Of a DNA stretch of 64,000 bases, positions 24,694-36,482 are shown one piece after another (within the stretch, counting starts at the first letter, position 1; every line of letters begins with the position of its first letter). The notes under the pieces are model-generated. The model saw only the letters and a list, made by a program, of their open reading frames with translations, was not told where the DNA came from and did not search any database. Position numbers and translations under genes: made by a program. Location: assembly GCA_013180625.2 (NCBI GenBank), contig SNVD02006028.1, positions 1 through 64,000 of the forward strand. Direction: 5' to 3'. This stretch comes from Boswellia sacra (Eukaryota; Streptophyta; Magnoliopsida; Sapindales; Burseraceae).

Positions 24694-24887
24694 GAGTAAT
24701 GATACTATTTTCAAATTTTTATTTCAAATTTCATACAAAATGATATGGCAAATGAAGTATCATTTAATGTATGAATCATGGAATGATGCGGTAAGTGATG
24801 TGGTAAGTGATATGGTAATGTCACTTCACTTGTCACATTATTTAACATGAGATTTGAGATGAAAATTGGGGAAGAGTATCATTACTC
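24694..24887. mobile_element. 194-bp MITE with long terminal inverted repeats
   Basis: Left end GAGTAATGATACTATTTTCA and inverted right end GAGTAATGATACTCTTCCCC; similarity continues about 40 bp inward (ATTTCAAAT versus ATCTCAAAT). TATTT flanks both sides (24689-24693 and 24888-24892). The superfamily is not clear from a 5-bp flank. Confidence 0.75.
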
Positions 24888-24892
24888 TATTT

Positions 24893-25610
24893 AATTATTT
24901 AGGCTTATTAAATTCTTGTAGAATTTTTATAAAGAGCAACCACTTTTAACTTTTAATAACTTTTTATTTTCTGGATCTTTCTTTTTCTCCATGGCTAGGG
25001 CAATTGTCTTTAAGACAAAATTGGAAATAAGTTGCTTAAAATAAAAAGAAAATGCAAAAAGTAAATTTTTGTTAAGTCAAGCTCCTAATGAATTATTGAT
25101 TAAAAATTATTCTTTAAAATTTATCAACTTGCAACTCTAATTTTTTTGGGTTTTAAATACTTTTTTAAATATAATTTTGATAGTAGTCTCATCATTGTCA
25201 TTAATATTAGTTGTTGTTAATATTAGTTATTGAATAACAAAATTAGAGTAAAAGATAATAAATAAATAAATAAGAAAACTAATAACCTATTTGTATTAAG
25301 TAATCTCACAATAAATAGGAGGGATAAACTTATTATTATTTTTTCTTAAAGATGATGAATCAATAAATGATTTTTCCATATTGGATGAGGTATTTCTTAT
25401 AGGCGTATTGATATTTGTGAAACTAATTGGGATGATTTTAGTTATAAAATATTTTTAAAAGTTTTAAATAGGGTAATTTAGATGTGAGATTTCTTTAGGC
25501 CATTTGTTAGGGAGGGGACCAATAGCATCACTCTACCGAAAATTCCACAAACTTCTTTTATCTATTCCGTTAAGTTTTTACATTCTATTACCATTTTACC
25601 CTCATATGCA
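24893..25610. other. AT-rich spacer, nothing recognised
   Basis: No gene, inverted repeat or element end could be supported. Confidence 0.45.
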
Positions 25611-25618
25611 CTCCCTCT
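25611..25618. repeat. CTCCCTCT 8-bp target duplication, left
   Basis: Identical to 30779-30786 on the far side of the hAT element. Confidence 0.93.
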
Positions 25619-25856
25619 TAGGGTTGGCAATGGGGCGGGGAGGTTCCGAGGCAGCTAGTACCAAGGGGCAATGGGGCGGGGCGGGGCAAAAAGGAAATGA
25701 GCGGATCTAGACTTGCCCCGCCCTGCCCCTATAAAATTCCATAACCACCCCCCAATCTATTGACAAGTACACAATTAAGCCCATTTTTTTAACAAGTTTG
25801 AAGATAAATTCCAAGCTCTTAACAACTCCACCTCTGTCAATGTTTAGACATCCTCT

Positions 25857-26541
25857 ATTGTCTATAATTCACTTGTCATTTGCTTCAACTTGCAAATACA
25901 AGGCCGTTATAGTTAAATATGATGCAAAAAGGCAAAAAAACAAAGCAAAAACAAGCAACCTGCCAAAACGCTTGACGAAACTCGACAAAACTCGACGAGC
26001 TCGATAGCGCTCGACACGACTCGACATGTAAGTGTCGAGTGTCGAATTAATCATCCGACACTCGATGTCTTCGAAAATAGATTGATATCGAGTGTCAGTT
26101 GTGAATCCGACACGACTCGCCATGTAAGTGTCGTATGTCAGATGACTCGACATGTAAGTGTCGAGTGTCAGATTCATCATCCGACACTCGTTGTCTTCAA
26201 AAATAAACTGATATCAAGTGTCGGTTGTGAATCCGACACGACTCAACATGTAAGTGTTGCATGTCGGATGACTCGACATGTAAGTGTCGAGTGTCGGATT
26301 CATCATCCGACACTCGATGTCTTTGAAAATAGGCTGATATCGAGTGTCGATTGTGAATCTGACACGACTCGACATGTAAGTATCGAGTGTTGGATGATCA
26401 TGTCAAGTTCTATCGAGTTTTGTCGAGCGTTTTGGCAGGTTGCTTGTTTTAGTTTTGTTTTTTTGCCTTTTTACTTCATATTTAACTATAACGGCCTTGT
26501 ATTTGCAGGTTGAAGCAAATGACAAGTGAATTGTAGACAAT
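25857..26541. repeat. Foldback-type unit inside the hAT element: 135-bp inverted ends and a 125-bp hairpin array
   Basis: Outer arms 25857-25990 and 26405-26541 are near-perfect inverted copies (both read ATTGTCTA.AATTCACTTG and continue through CAACCTGCCAAAACGCT). Between them the phrase GACTCGACATGTAAGTGTCG recurs with a period of about 125 bp. Within units, arms TCGAGTGTCGGAT and ATCCGACACTCGA face each other across a 5-base loop (26287-26317). No target duplication was found directly outside the arms, but GCCCATTTTTTTAACAAGTTT-like text flanks the unit on both sides (25780 and 26567). Confidence 0.85.
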
Positions 26542-26634
26542 GGACGATTATGTTGGTATGTTATTATGCCCATTTTTTAACAAGTTTAAAGATAATATAT
26601 CTTCAAACTAAAATCATACATACGTACAAAAATC

Positions 26635-26815
26635 AAAAACTAAAAAACCATCATTCCATTCAAAATCTAAAATTTCCAAGTAAACAATAATTCAACAAAC
26701 AATACCAAGTCACCAACAAACAAAATCAACAAGTACATGGTGACAACAATAATAAACACATCAAAGTAAACAACTCATAACAATAAAAATATACCAATAC
26801 CAACATAGTAACCAG
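26635..26815. repeat. Internal inverted repeat of the hAT element, left arm
   Basis: The reverse complement of this block is found at 30187-30363 (CTAAAAAACCATCATTCCAT against ATGGAATGATGGTTTTTTAG). Sequence next to it, 26800-26885 (AGTAAATAAAAATAATGT, AACACTTTAACGAAA), recurs in direct orientation at 30373-30480. Confidence 0.85.
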
Positions 26816-27042
26816 TAAATAAAAATAATGTAAACACTTTAACGAAATCAAACCAAGTTGATAGCACATAAGATCAACTTCCGACAATTAAAACTCCAAC
26901 GAAACAACCTCACAAGTCACAAAGATGTCATTGAACTTCCTCCTTTATCATCTAATGTTTCGTCTCCAACCATCTCTTCTTAAGGAATTACACCTAGAAA
27001 CATATAATAACCAAATTAATAACTAAATAAAAGTAATAATAA

Positions 27043-29176
27043 TCAATAAGATAAACATAGTTTATTGAAACTTATACCTCGCGTTTTTAGCCATAACCAA
27101 TTTTGGGTACACATTAATGCCTCCAATGTATCAAGAAGATGTCTACTATGATGTGAACTCAAAACTCTACCACTTGTGCTAAAAGCGGATTCAGATGGAA
27201 CTGTGGATATTGGGATAGCCAAAACATCTCTAGCGATAGTGGACAATACATGAAACTTACTTTTATTCATCTTTCACCAAAGCAAAACATCAAAGTCAGG
27301 ACCACTAACTACATGATCGTTCAAATAAATATCAAGCTCAGACTTCTTTTGCAATCCCATATTAGTGCTTTCTTTAAATTTTTCATATTCAATATCAAAC
27401 TCACTTGATGCATCGTCTCCTGTAACAGTAACACCTCCTGCTGGTAAATTTGCAACAAATTCGCTTGACTCATTACCTAAACCAAGTCTACATTGATAAT
27501 CTATCATCAAATCTTCACAAAGAGTACGTACTCCCTCAATATGCTCAAAAGCACCATTTTCATAAATCTTCTTGTATACAAACTCTACCATCACCATTTT
27601 ACATCTAGGATCTAAAACCACAGCCACAGCTAACACTCCATGGATAACATTCCAATACTTTTCAAACTTTTCAATCATTGCATTAGCCATTTCTTGAATC
27701 TTTTTAGAAGGAGACGTAAGCCAAGAGCTCAAAGGTAATCTTAACTCACCAATTTTTGGAAAAAACTTGTTTGCTGTGGGATAATTTGTTCCAGAAAATA
27801 TTTCAGTCAACCTATAGAACTTTTCCAAATGATCACACGCAAGTTTTGCTGCTGGCCACTCCTCTTCCTTAGGCAAATCTATATATTGACTATCATGCTC
27901 CTTCAAACGAACAAACACATCTTTATAGGCTAAAGCTGTACTCAACATCTTGTAAGTAGAGTTCCACCTAGTTTTACAATCAAGAGACAATGTCTTATTA
28001 AATGTCACTTTCAAGTGAGGTGCATTCTCCTCAAACTTTTCCAGTCTCTTTGGTGTAGATGTCCAAAAAGCAACACTATCCCTAACCTTCTCAATGCCAT
28101 TTCCAATCACTTATAACCCATCTTTAACTATCAGGTTCAATATATGAGCACAAAACCGCATGTGAAAAAGTTTCCCACGCAACATCAAATGCCTATCACC
28201 CAATTTACCAAGTACTTGCTTTATCATAGCATCATTGGTAGAACAATTATCTACAGTTAAAGTAGATAATTTCCTTTCCAAATTCCAATCATACAAGCAA
28301 TCAACCAACACTTTTCTAAGACATTCAGCCGTATGTGGGCCTGGTACATATACAAACCTAACAATTATAAACATAAAATTATTATAAACTATATTTAATA
28401 TAAACAAATTATTAAAGTAAGATAAAATTGTAACTTTAAACATATCTCAAAATCCGATTACGAAGTTTCCATGAATTGTCAATGAAATGGGTTGTTATAA
28501 CCATATATCCTTTCTTTTGGTTGCTAGAAGTCCGCATGTCGGTTGTTTTAGCTATCCTTCCTTGTATGTTTTCCAATAATTCCATTGTCTTCCCCTTCTC
28601 ACTTTCAAACAACTTGAATATTTCATTCTTCAATGTGTTTCTACTCATGGTACCAAACAAAGGTTGGACATAATTCATCATTTCCCTAAAGCCCTCATAC
28701 TCAACAAACCGTAATGGAAGTTCATGGAAAACAATCATTTTTGCAACTAGAGTCTTACAAACATCTTTATCAAAAGCATCTTTGTCATGACATACCAAGT
28801 TTGTAAGAGTTCCATCACTTTATTTTTGGAATTTCAAAATGCTTTGTTCCATGATTAGTTGATTAGCTCGATGACATCTCTTCAAATGTTTACTTAAATG
28901 GGAGGTGCCATTCGACGCCCTAGCAACTAATTTTGTGGCACAATGGTTACAACGTGCTTTTGGTACTCCATCAATAACTAACTTTGTAAAATGTTGCCAA
29001 ACTTGTGATGTGGTCCTAGACTTTTTACTATGTTGAGACAATTCTTCATCATCATCTTCTAGCCGTCTCTTACTAGTGGATATAGCAACATCATCGGAAT
29101 CTTTATCCATGTTTAAATCACCAATACGATTTAGGGTATTTGACATCCCCACTTCTTGGTGTGACTGTGAAGACAT
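27043..29176 (-). pseudogene. hAT transposase with BED zinc finger, three nonsense codons
   Basis: Minus-strand gene starting at 29176. Order: N-terminal acidic/basic segment; BED zinc finger (about 29010-28870, C..C in RCNHCATKL and H....H in HLSKHLKRCH); catalytic RNase H-like core with VDNCSTNDA (about 28260) and CKTRWNST (about 27970); the DUF4413-type region (VVLDPRCKMVMVEF, about 27610); C-terminal hAT dimerisation domain (27200-27100, TVPSESAFSTSGRVL). An intron lies at about 28350-28440. In-frame stops are at about 28820 (after KFQK), 28111 (VKDGL then stop) and 27274 (DVLLW then TGA, where a second Trp is usual). Each is a single-base change in a frame otherwise kept. Related to plant RICESLEEPER/DAYSLEEPER-class proteins. 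Confidence 0.92.
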
Positions 29177-29179
29177 TGT

Positions 29180-29740
29180 TTACATACAAAAATCACAAAA
29201 AAAAAGCAACATTAATATATGCAACATTAAAAAATGCAACACTAAAATTTCATCAAGCATGTAATTATACTTGGATTGATAATTTATTAAGATTAAAGAC
29301 CTATGAAGCGATGTACCTAGACAAAGAAGCGTTCAGAATTCATCAAACTAAGATAACCAAATCTTAGAATTAACAAGAGTTTAGGGTAGAAAGAGACTGT
29401 GTATTAACATATGATATGATAGAATATTAACTATTTTTAAGTTCATCAATTTCCCAATATTAATTACACAACGACCTGGATTTGTGGAGCTGCTGCGACG
29501 CTGGAGCTGTGAGTGACTGTTACAGCGATCTAAAGCCGTGCAGGTGTTGCGAGCTTGCGATGGACGTTGGAGGGAGCTACGGATGGTCGAGTGGGTCTGA
29601 TGTTGGTGCTTCGATTTTTAGGGATTTGAACAATAAAGAGACGGGAATATGGCTTAACGCTTAGGTTTTAGGAGATAAGTTATAAAAATTGGCGGGAATT
29701 TTTGACACGACCCGCGAACGATTCGTGTTTGGGACCTTTG
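29180..29740. other. 5' flank of the hAT transposase gene
   Basis: AT-rich up to 29470, then more GC-rich (29480-29660) with short open frames I do not recognise. 29690-29745 resembles the left end of the 23288 MITE (AATTTTTGACACGA). Confidence 0.35.
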
Positions 29741-29747
29741 GGTCGTG

Positions 29748-30122
29748 TAACCTGCCAAAACGCTCAACACGACTCGACATGAAAGTGTCGAGTGTCAAAT
29801 TCATCATCTGACACTCGATGTCTTTGAAAATAGACTAATATCGAGTGTCGGTTGTGAATCCAACACGACTCGACATGTAAGTGTCGAGTGTCGGATGATG
29901 AATCCGACACTCGATGTCTTCGAAAATAGGCTAATATCGAGTGTCAGTTGTGAATCCGATATGACTCGACATGTAGGTGTCGAGTGTCGGATGATCATGT
30001 CGAGCTCTATCGAGCGTGTCGAGTTTTGTCGAGCGTTTTGTCAGGTTGCTTGTTTTAGCGTTGTTTTTTGGCCTTTTTGCATCATATTTAACTATAACGG
30101 CCTTGTATAGTTAAATATGATG
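29748..30122. repeat. Second CpG-rich hairpin array in the hAT element, partial and inverted
   Basis: Begins CCTGCCAAAACGCTC, the inner arm of the 25857 unit, and repeats GACTCGACATG, GTGTCGAGTGTCGG and ATCCGACACTCGATG. Hairpin 29884-29914 has the same 13-base arms as 26287-26317, but its loop is the reverse complement (GATGA rather than TCATC). The outer arm is cut short: at 30084-30121 TTTAACTATAACGGCCTTG folds straight back onto TATAGTTAAATATGATGC. Confidence 0.85.
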
Positions 30123-30186
30123 CATGATGTCGGATTTCATGATGTCGAGAGTCGTATTCCGTCGAGTGTCGAATTTTATATTGTCA

Positions 30187-30363
30187 TAAATTAAACTTGG
30201 TATGTTTTTATTGTCGTGAGTTGTTTACCTTGATGTGTTTATTATTGTTGTCGACATGTACTTGTTGATTTTGTTTGTTGGTGACTTGGTATTGTTTGTT
30301 GAATTATTGTTTACTTGGAAATTTTAGATTTTGAATGGAATGATGGTTTTTTAGTAGTTGATT
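30187..30363. repeat. Internal inverted repeat of the hAT element, right arm
   Basis: Partner of 26635-26815. The two arms enclose the transposase gene and the second hairpin array. Confidence 0.85.
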
Positions 30364-30778
30364 CTTGTGCATAACCAACACAGTAATAAGTAAATAAAAA
30401 TAAATATAATGTCAACACTTTAACGAAACCAAACCAACAAGTTGATTATTGATAGCACACAAGATCTACTTCCTACATGTAACACCCCTACATGTAAATA
30501 AAAATATTGTAAAATATTATAATTTTTCATAATCACCCCTAAAAATTACTTGTAAGTTCAAATACTTTATTTTTTTCATTTACATCCTAATACTGTGCGG
30601 GGCGGGGCAGGTCAAACGGGTCTGGAGGGTGGACCCAAGCCCGGACCTGCCCCAAACGGGTCAACACATTTAGAGACCCAAACCTGCCCCTAAATTCAAA
30701 ATAAACGGGTTAAGACCCGCTCCTAAAACACGGGTCACACCGGGACCCCGGACCCGGCGGATCATTTTACCATCCCTA

Positions 30779-30786
30779 CTCCCTCT
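30779..30786. repeat. CTCCCTCT 8-bp target duplication, right
   Basis: Identical to 25611-25618. Confidence 0.93.
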
Positions 30787-31591
30787 AGGAAGTGGTTCAA
30801 ATTTGTGCAATAAAAAGTGAATCATGAGCACACGCCCTCTCTGGCCACTTCAAAATTAATTAGATCTAATAAAACTTTATCATTGCATACATTAAAAAAA
30901 AGAAAAGAAAAACACTTAATTTTACCAAATACATGTGATAAATCCTGGCATCCAATGTGATAAATAAAGTGGTCGTGCGTACACATTTAAGGAAGAACTG
31001 GCCGTAACTGAAGTCTTCCTAATAAACACAAAGTTGACTATCCACAACTTTTGACCGTCAATAGCCACTTATAAGTAGTCTCATATTCAAGCTTATCCGA
31101 AAAACATGATTAATTTAATAACAATTTGTTTCCCCAACTTACCATCTTTCTTATAGATGTAATGACTCAACCATCTCTCTCCTATTTCTATGATAATAAT
31201 TTAGGCAATTTGTTATCATGACCTCTCCTCAATTTCATAAAAAATATTAATAAATAACAATTTCAAAGATTTGAAAAAATTATATAGATTTTTCTAAAGT
31301 CTTTGAAATAATAAAAAAATTAATTAATATAATAAATTAATAGAAGTAGCTTAACAATATAATTATGCTTTTAAGTAATACTATATATACAACTAATTTA
31401 TATAATGTATATTATTACTATAGAGGAAATAAAAAAGGATTAAACAAAAGAGGGTAGTCTTATTTTGTGTCTTAAGGATACATGTTAAGCCTTTAAAGAT
31501 TATGCAAATTCATATAAAATTTGTTCATTTGATGATTTTTACATAGTTTTTTAGAAAATTTACATAATTTGTAAGGGTCTAACATATGTCC
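30787..31591. other. AT-rich spacer, nothing recognised
   Basis: No gene or element boundary supported. Confidence 0.45.
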
Positions 31592-31594
31592 TTA

Positions 31595-32396
31595 GGTTAT
31601 GTTTGGTATGTGAAATTGTATAATACTATTTTACTATATTGTTTTAAATAGTACAATACATATATTTGGCTATAATTTAGCATACCTTAGATGCATGCAC
31701 ATTGTATTAAATTATATAGAGTTAATATATGACATTAGCATTACATTTTGTTACACTAATTCAAAAATATCAAAAGTATCCCTATAAAATTATATATATC
31801 CAACAATACTCTTTAATTTTTTAAATTTTAAAAATAATTAATCATTTATTTAGTATACGAGTTATAAAATCAAATTTAAAGAAGAGGTTGTCAAAGGAAG
31901 TCACCACCCTCACTTGGGTGACACCAGAGGTCCCCTGCCCCCCACTGGACCCATCGACACCTAATATGCGACCATAAACCTGAATTCCTATGGGCCACTG
32001 GAGGGAGTGGACCCCGAGCGTCACGTAACACGCTCAGACCTTTGTAGGTTTGATGTAACCCGCAATACGGTGCGCAAGAAAGGCTGTTATAGATCATCTT
32101 ATGACAATTGTTTTAAACACTGCAGTGTTGTTAGACTCACGAATTTTTTTTGGTAATTAGCGACTATTATGATAAATTAATAAATAACTAATTTTATAAA
32201 TAAAATAAAAATATTTTTGTATTATATATATTTTTGAAAAAATTATTACTTTTTTGTACCAATTAATACAATACATGAATACACCAAACAGAATGTAATT
32301 TTGACATGACACTATTTTTATTACTAGATAATGCAATGCTATATATACAATACAATACTATGCTATACTATACAGTATCGTACACTAAACATGCCC
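31595..32396. mobile_element. Tourist-like (PIF/Harbinger-type) MITE, 802 bp, TTA duplication
   Basis: Left end GGTTATGTTTGGTATGTG; inverted right end GGGCATGTTTAGTGTACG. TTA lies directly outside both ends (31592-31594 and 32397-32399), the PIF/Harbinger target. Terminal 300 bp on each side is rich in ATAC/GTAT runs that can pair. It encloses a GC-rich core at 31878-32092 that differs sharply in composition. Confidence 0.8.
31878..32092. other. GC-rich island of unknown origin inside the MITE
   Basis: About 215 bp with clear GC enrichment (CCCCTGCCCCCCACTGGACC, CACGTAACACGCTCAG) in DNA that is otherwise strongly AT. Short open frames on the minus strand carry nothing I recognise, and I could not fold it into a tRNA or rRNA piece. 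Confidence 0.45.
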
Positions 32397-32399
32397 TTA

Positions 32400-33230
32400 G
32401 AGCACACATTAAGGCTACCGAACAAAATAAGGTGATGAAAGTCCCCCAATGATAAGATGTTGCATTAAATTGTATTGATTATGTTATACGAGTTAGTTGT
32501 ATATGTAATATTATTAAATATATATTTGTGTATATAGTCTTGGAAACCATTTACCAAATGGGCTAATATCACTGATGACCTTGAGATTTTGCTTAATATA
32601 AATCAGAACTCAACTTACTAAACTCATCAAAAACCTCCTTAAAGTTTCACAAATTCGATCACCTAACAACTATTATTACAAATCAAAATCTCTAAACCAG
32701 ACAATTAAGTTTGAAAATATCCATTTTTAGCGAATAAAAAAATAATAAAAAATGCAAGTAAAAATAGAATTTATCAAGATAATAAGACACTAAGGCATCT
32801 GATTGTTAAGGGATGTGTATCTTTACACTAGCCACATGACAAAGAATTTACAATGACAAAAAAAAATTGCAATAAAGAATAAGTCATTCTATTGCTAGGA
32901 TTGTAACACATGTCAGATATCAAGATTAGACTTCACCATGATGTGCTTCACTTATATGAGTTCGAGGAGTCATGCCTATGATTCTCCAAGGGCAATAATA
33001 CTAATGAAGAATCTCATTGTAACATTGCATTGGAACTTGTGAGATAATATCGAAAAAGAACTTGTACGTGAAAGCGGCTATGTGGTAGTAGAAATTATGA
33101 CAAATAATGGAGAAAAAAGTGTTTAGATAGAATAGTATTGTGTTTGGATAGTAGCATAAAAGGGAGAGAGCTTTGAAACAATTTGGAGTGAGTTTTGGAC
33201 TATGTGTTCATCACCTCCCATCGTGATTCT
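32400..33230. other. Non-coding DNA, nothing firmly recognised
   Basis: 33160-33255 ends in TGTGCTATTTATAGGCTC, which resembles the TATA region of some plant LTRs, but no LTR pair was found. Confidence 0.35.
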
Positions 33231-33760
33231 CCCTTGTGCTATTTATAGGCTCAAGGTGATAAGATTTCTTTAAGAATAATTAAAAGATAATAAGAATTAT
33301 CATAAAAGATAATGAGAGATAATTATAACAAATAATATTTATCACAAAGATAATGTTGATAAGATAATATAATAAAAATCATTTAAATATTTGAATAAAG
33401 ATAAATGTAATTAATTATCTTAATAATTGATTCAGATAATTATATTTTGAAAACAAAAGATAATGATAGAATGATAAATTTTATCATAAAAATGATAATT
33501 ATAATAAAAGTAATTATCATGAAGATAATTATTTAAGATAATTTATAATTCAAATAAAAGAGAAAAAAATAAGATAATAATGATAAAAAGATAATATTTT
33601 AACGTTAAAAGGATAATTATAATTTATAAATAAATTAATTACTCAAAGATAATTGTCCAGGATGATCGTCGTTTAAAAGAGATAAGAGAAATGTTCATCA
33701 AATAGATAACTCTGTAAAGATAAGATTTTATAAACAATATATTTGAAATTAATAATATTA
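33231..33760. repeat. Low-complexity AT region with dense GATAAT/ATTATC words
   Basis: AAGATAAT, GATAATTAT and TTATCATAAA recur irregularly on both strands. No fixed period. Confidence 0.7.
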
Positions 33761-34429
33761 GATAACAGGCTAGCTTTAGGATTAGGCTTAAAAGGGGCTT
33801 AGGTTTGTTTCTCCACTAGACCGAGTTACTTAAAATATCCTTATTAGGCTAAAATCCTCCAAGTGGGTTTAGCTTTTGATATTTAAGTAACTGGTCCTTA
33901 CTATAATTTCTTTACCTTCCACACCATAGCCCATAGACAAGCCCCATAACGTGGCTTGGGTTTGCTTCCTTACTTATATTAACTTGTTCATGCCATGTTA
34001 GTTTTGAATTTATTCTTTTGTGCCATCTTGGACTTCTTGATAAAAAATTGGCCATCAACACGAATTTTACTATAACCATTTTAGAATAAATCATAAAAAC
34101 ATGCTGTCAGAGAATTATTATTCAAGTTGATAGTGAAATTCTCTAACATATTCAATATCATCTCTCAAGTAATTCTAAAGATACAATCACATATTAACCC
34201 ACTATGGTCTAGCTTAGGGTTGTTGTTGCTGTGGAAAAAACAACTTCTGTTTTGTTGCAGAAAAAATCAGCTTAAAGGAAAAAAAAAGAGGGTATTTGAT
34301 AAACCAACTTTTAAATACTACTTTACTTTTCAAAAGCAGGATAAAGGTGTTTGAGATTGTTGTTGCTGTAACTTTTATTATGTACAAATGTCCAAAATGA
34401 GCATATATATTATTATTTTGTAATATTTA
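33761..34429. other. Non-coding DNA, nothing recognised
   Basis: No supported feature; possibly the rest of a degraded LTR. Confidence 0.35.
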
Positions 34430-34710
34430 ATATTAATATTTTATAATCAATTCTTTTTCCTTTTTTCAATTTTTTCAACATTATCTATATAAATTAATCA
34501 ATTAATATTTTATAATCAATATTTTATAATTATTTTCGACAATGTATATATAAATTATTTAAAAAATATTTTATAATCAATTCTTTTTCTTTTTTTAACT
34601 ATTTCCCACAAATTCTATATAAATTATTTACAATAATATTTTATAATTAGTTCTTTTTATTTTTAAATTATTTCCCAGAAATTCTATATAAATTATTTTC
34701 AAATTAGTTT
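34430..34710. repeat. AT-rich tandem repeat, three to four degenerate units of about 80-110 bp
   Basis: ATATTTTATAATCAATTCTT, TTTCCCA(C/G)AAATTCTATA and TATAAATTATTT recur in the same order. Confidence 0.75.
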
Positions 34711-35047
34711 CATGTCCTATATTCAAAATCTTTTTTTTAATGATCCAATAACAATTAACAAATAAGAAACTTGTAAATATATAAAATGGGGATTGAGATG
34801 AACCAATAATTAATATTTTATCTTTATTTTTAGAAAATAAAAATATAAGCAATATATTAATTAATTAATTAGAAACAAAACTTAATTAATTTATTGAAAG
34901 AGGTTTTATAATAGAAAATTAATGAATAAAACCGTAATTAAGTGGTAATAAACAAGACAAGCTAAGAAAAGAGGACAAGACATTGAGTCGGTTTGAAAAA
35001 TTAAGCAGTTAATGTTGTTAAGTTTGAGCTGTATTATTCCCACTATA

Positions 35048-35052
35048 GACTC
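35048..35052. repeat. GACTC target duplication, left
   Basis: Matches 45008-45012 outside the other end of the copia element. Confidence 0.93.
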
Positions 35053-35924
35053 TAAGAGTTCTGGAAGTCTGTAGTTATAAGAAATATAACAGTACGTTGT
35101 AATGTAAATCAGCATAGGAGGATTTTCATGTAGTTCGGTTATAAAACCTACGTCCACTGACAGCTATAGAGCTGCAATTCACTAAGTTCTTATTTGTATA
35201 ATCTTTAGGACCTTTTACAGTGCTGACTCACTCTCACACACTGACCTAATCTTTGACAAACAAAATCTTGTCAAGATCTTAAACTCTAGTAACACTGCCC
35301 ATTCTTTGTCGCAGATAACTTAACAACACACTGTTAAGTTATTCAAAACAAACAACGTCTGACGCTGAATTACATAAACACTTAACCCGCAAGTTATCCC
35401 AAGTGTCTACTAACTCACACAGACTTAATCAACAACTCATGTACGATTTCTACCTCTCATACATGAATCAAAGACTCATAAAATTAAATCAAAGAAGCAT
35501 TCCTATTTGCGTTGAAGTTCTCTTCCTTTATTGTTGGAATGCCGAAACTAAACTCACACAACACACCACACAATCAACATCCTCCATTATGTAGAAATAA
35601 CTTTGTATATATAGTGGTATGCTTGGGCGAAATCTCCTAGAAATCCTATAAAAATTCTAATCAAAATATATTAGGATTAGGAGAAATAAAATAGGAAGGA
35701 ATGTAATTAAACTCCTAAAGGAATTAGGACAAACAAATATTCTCCTATTCTAATTAGGATATAAGATACTATATCCTAATCTAAGGAGATATTTATTATA
35801 AACCAAATACTTCCTATATTATAATTCTGGAAACAGTAAAATAATAATCAAAATAATATTCTTGTTTTATCACAAGTTAAACAAAATTCATCATGTGCAT
35901 GACACATGTACGTTGACACCAGCA
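35053..35924 (-). repeat. 3' LTR of the copia element
   Basis: Plus-strand text begins TAAGAGTTCT (TG changed to TA) and ends GACACCAGCA; aligned along its length with 44137-45007. The differences concentrate in the first 120 bp. Confidence 0.95.
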
Positions 35925-35940
35925 ATCTCCCCTTTTTTGG
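35925..35940 (-). other. Polypurine tract of the copia element
   Basis: Minus-strand CCAAAAAAGGGGAGAT directly before the 3' LTR start TGCTGGTGTC. It primes plus-strand DNA synthesis. Confidence 0.85.
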
Positions 35941-36482
35941 CAACTTGTGATGAAAACAACAAACTGTTTCTGATCAAAGAAAATCACACATGATAAGTCA
36001 ATCATAACAATAAGCTATCATAAAGTAGCAAATAGAAAATATCATGTGTAAAGAATTAACTAGTGTGCTGTTACAATTCTTATAACAGAACATTGTCTGA
36101 ATATGTATATCCTGCAATCAAAATGAAGTTTAACAAACTTGTCAACCAACAATGCAATCAGATCATCAATGCAATCAAATCATGATCAGAGCAAAAATAT
36201 CTGAGTAAAACATTCATCAAATCAAGATATCAAACACAGTAAAAACACAAAATGTCAATATAGTTTGAATGCACACACAAAGCAACCATAATAAGTTCTT
36301 CTTACTCCCCTTTACTCCTTACTTACATCCCATAGAACATAAGTAAACACAGTTATATTAGAAACAACAAAAAGATCACAAAAAAAGACAAAAAAAATCA
36401 GAAGACAAAAACAAATCGCAAAAACAAAACAAATCAGAAAACTCCTTCTCCCTCTTGATTTCAGCACAAGTGCCAAAAGCAC

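Larger units (their letters stand above)
25619..30778 (-). mobile_element. Complete hAT transposon, 5.16 kb, with 8-bp target duplication
   Basis: Left end TAGGGTTGGCAATGGGGCGG; inverted right end TAGGGATGGTAAAATGATCC. Exact 8-bp duplication CTCCCTCT on both sides, the hAT signature. Subterminal zones are G+C-rich (repeated GGGGCGGGG left; CGGGTC and GGACCCGG right). The interior holds a minus-strand BED-finger hAT transposase (27043-29176) and two CpG-rich hairpin arrays on either side of it. The transposase has three nonsense changes, so this copy is not autonomous now. Confidence 0.95.

Noticed and set aside
26082..26513. A 143-codon frame with repeated SVSCESDTTRHVSVECR-like text.
   Set aside because: It is a translation of the hairpin array, and both strands give similar repetitive frames.
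25857..26541. Regular palindromic repeats resembling a CRISPR array.
   Set aside because: Eukaryotic plant context, repeats inside a hAT element, no spacers of even length and no cas genes.
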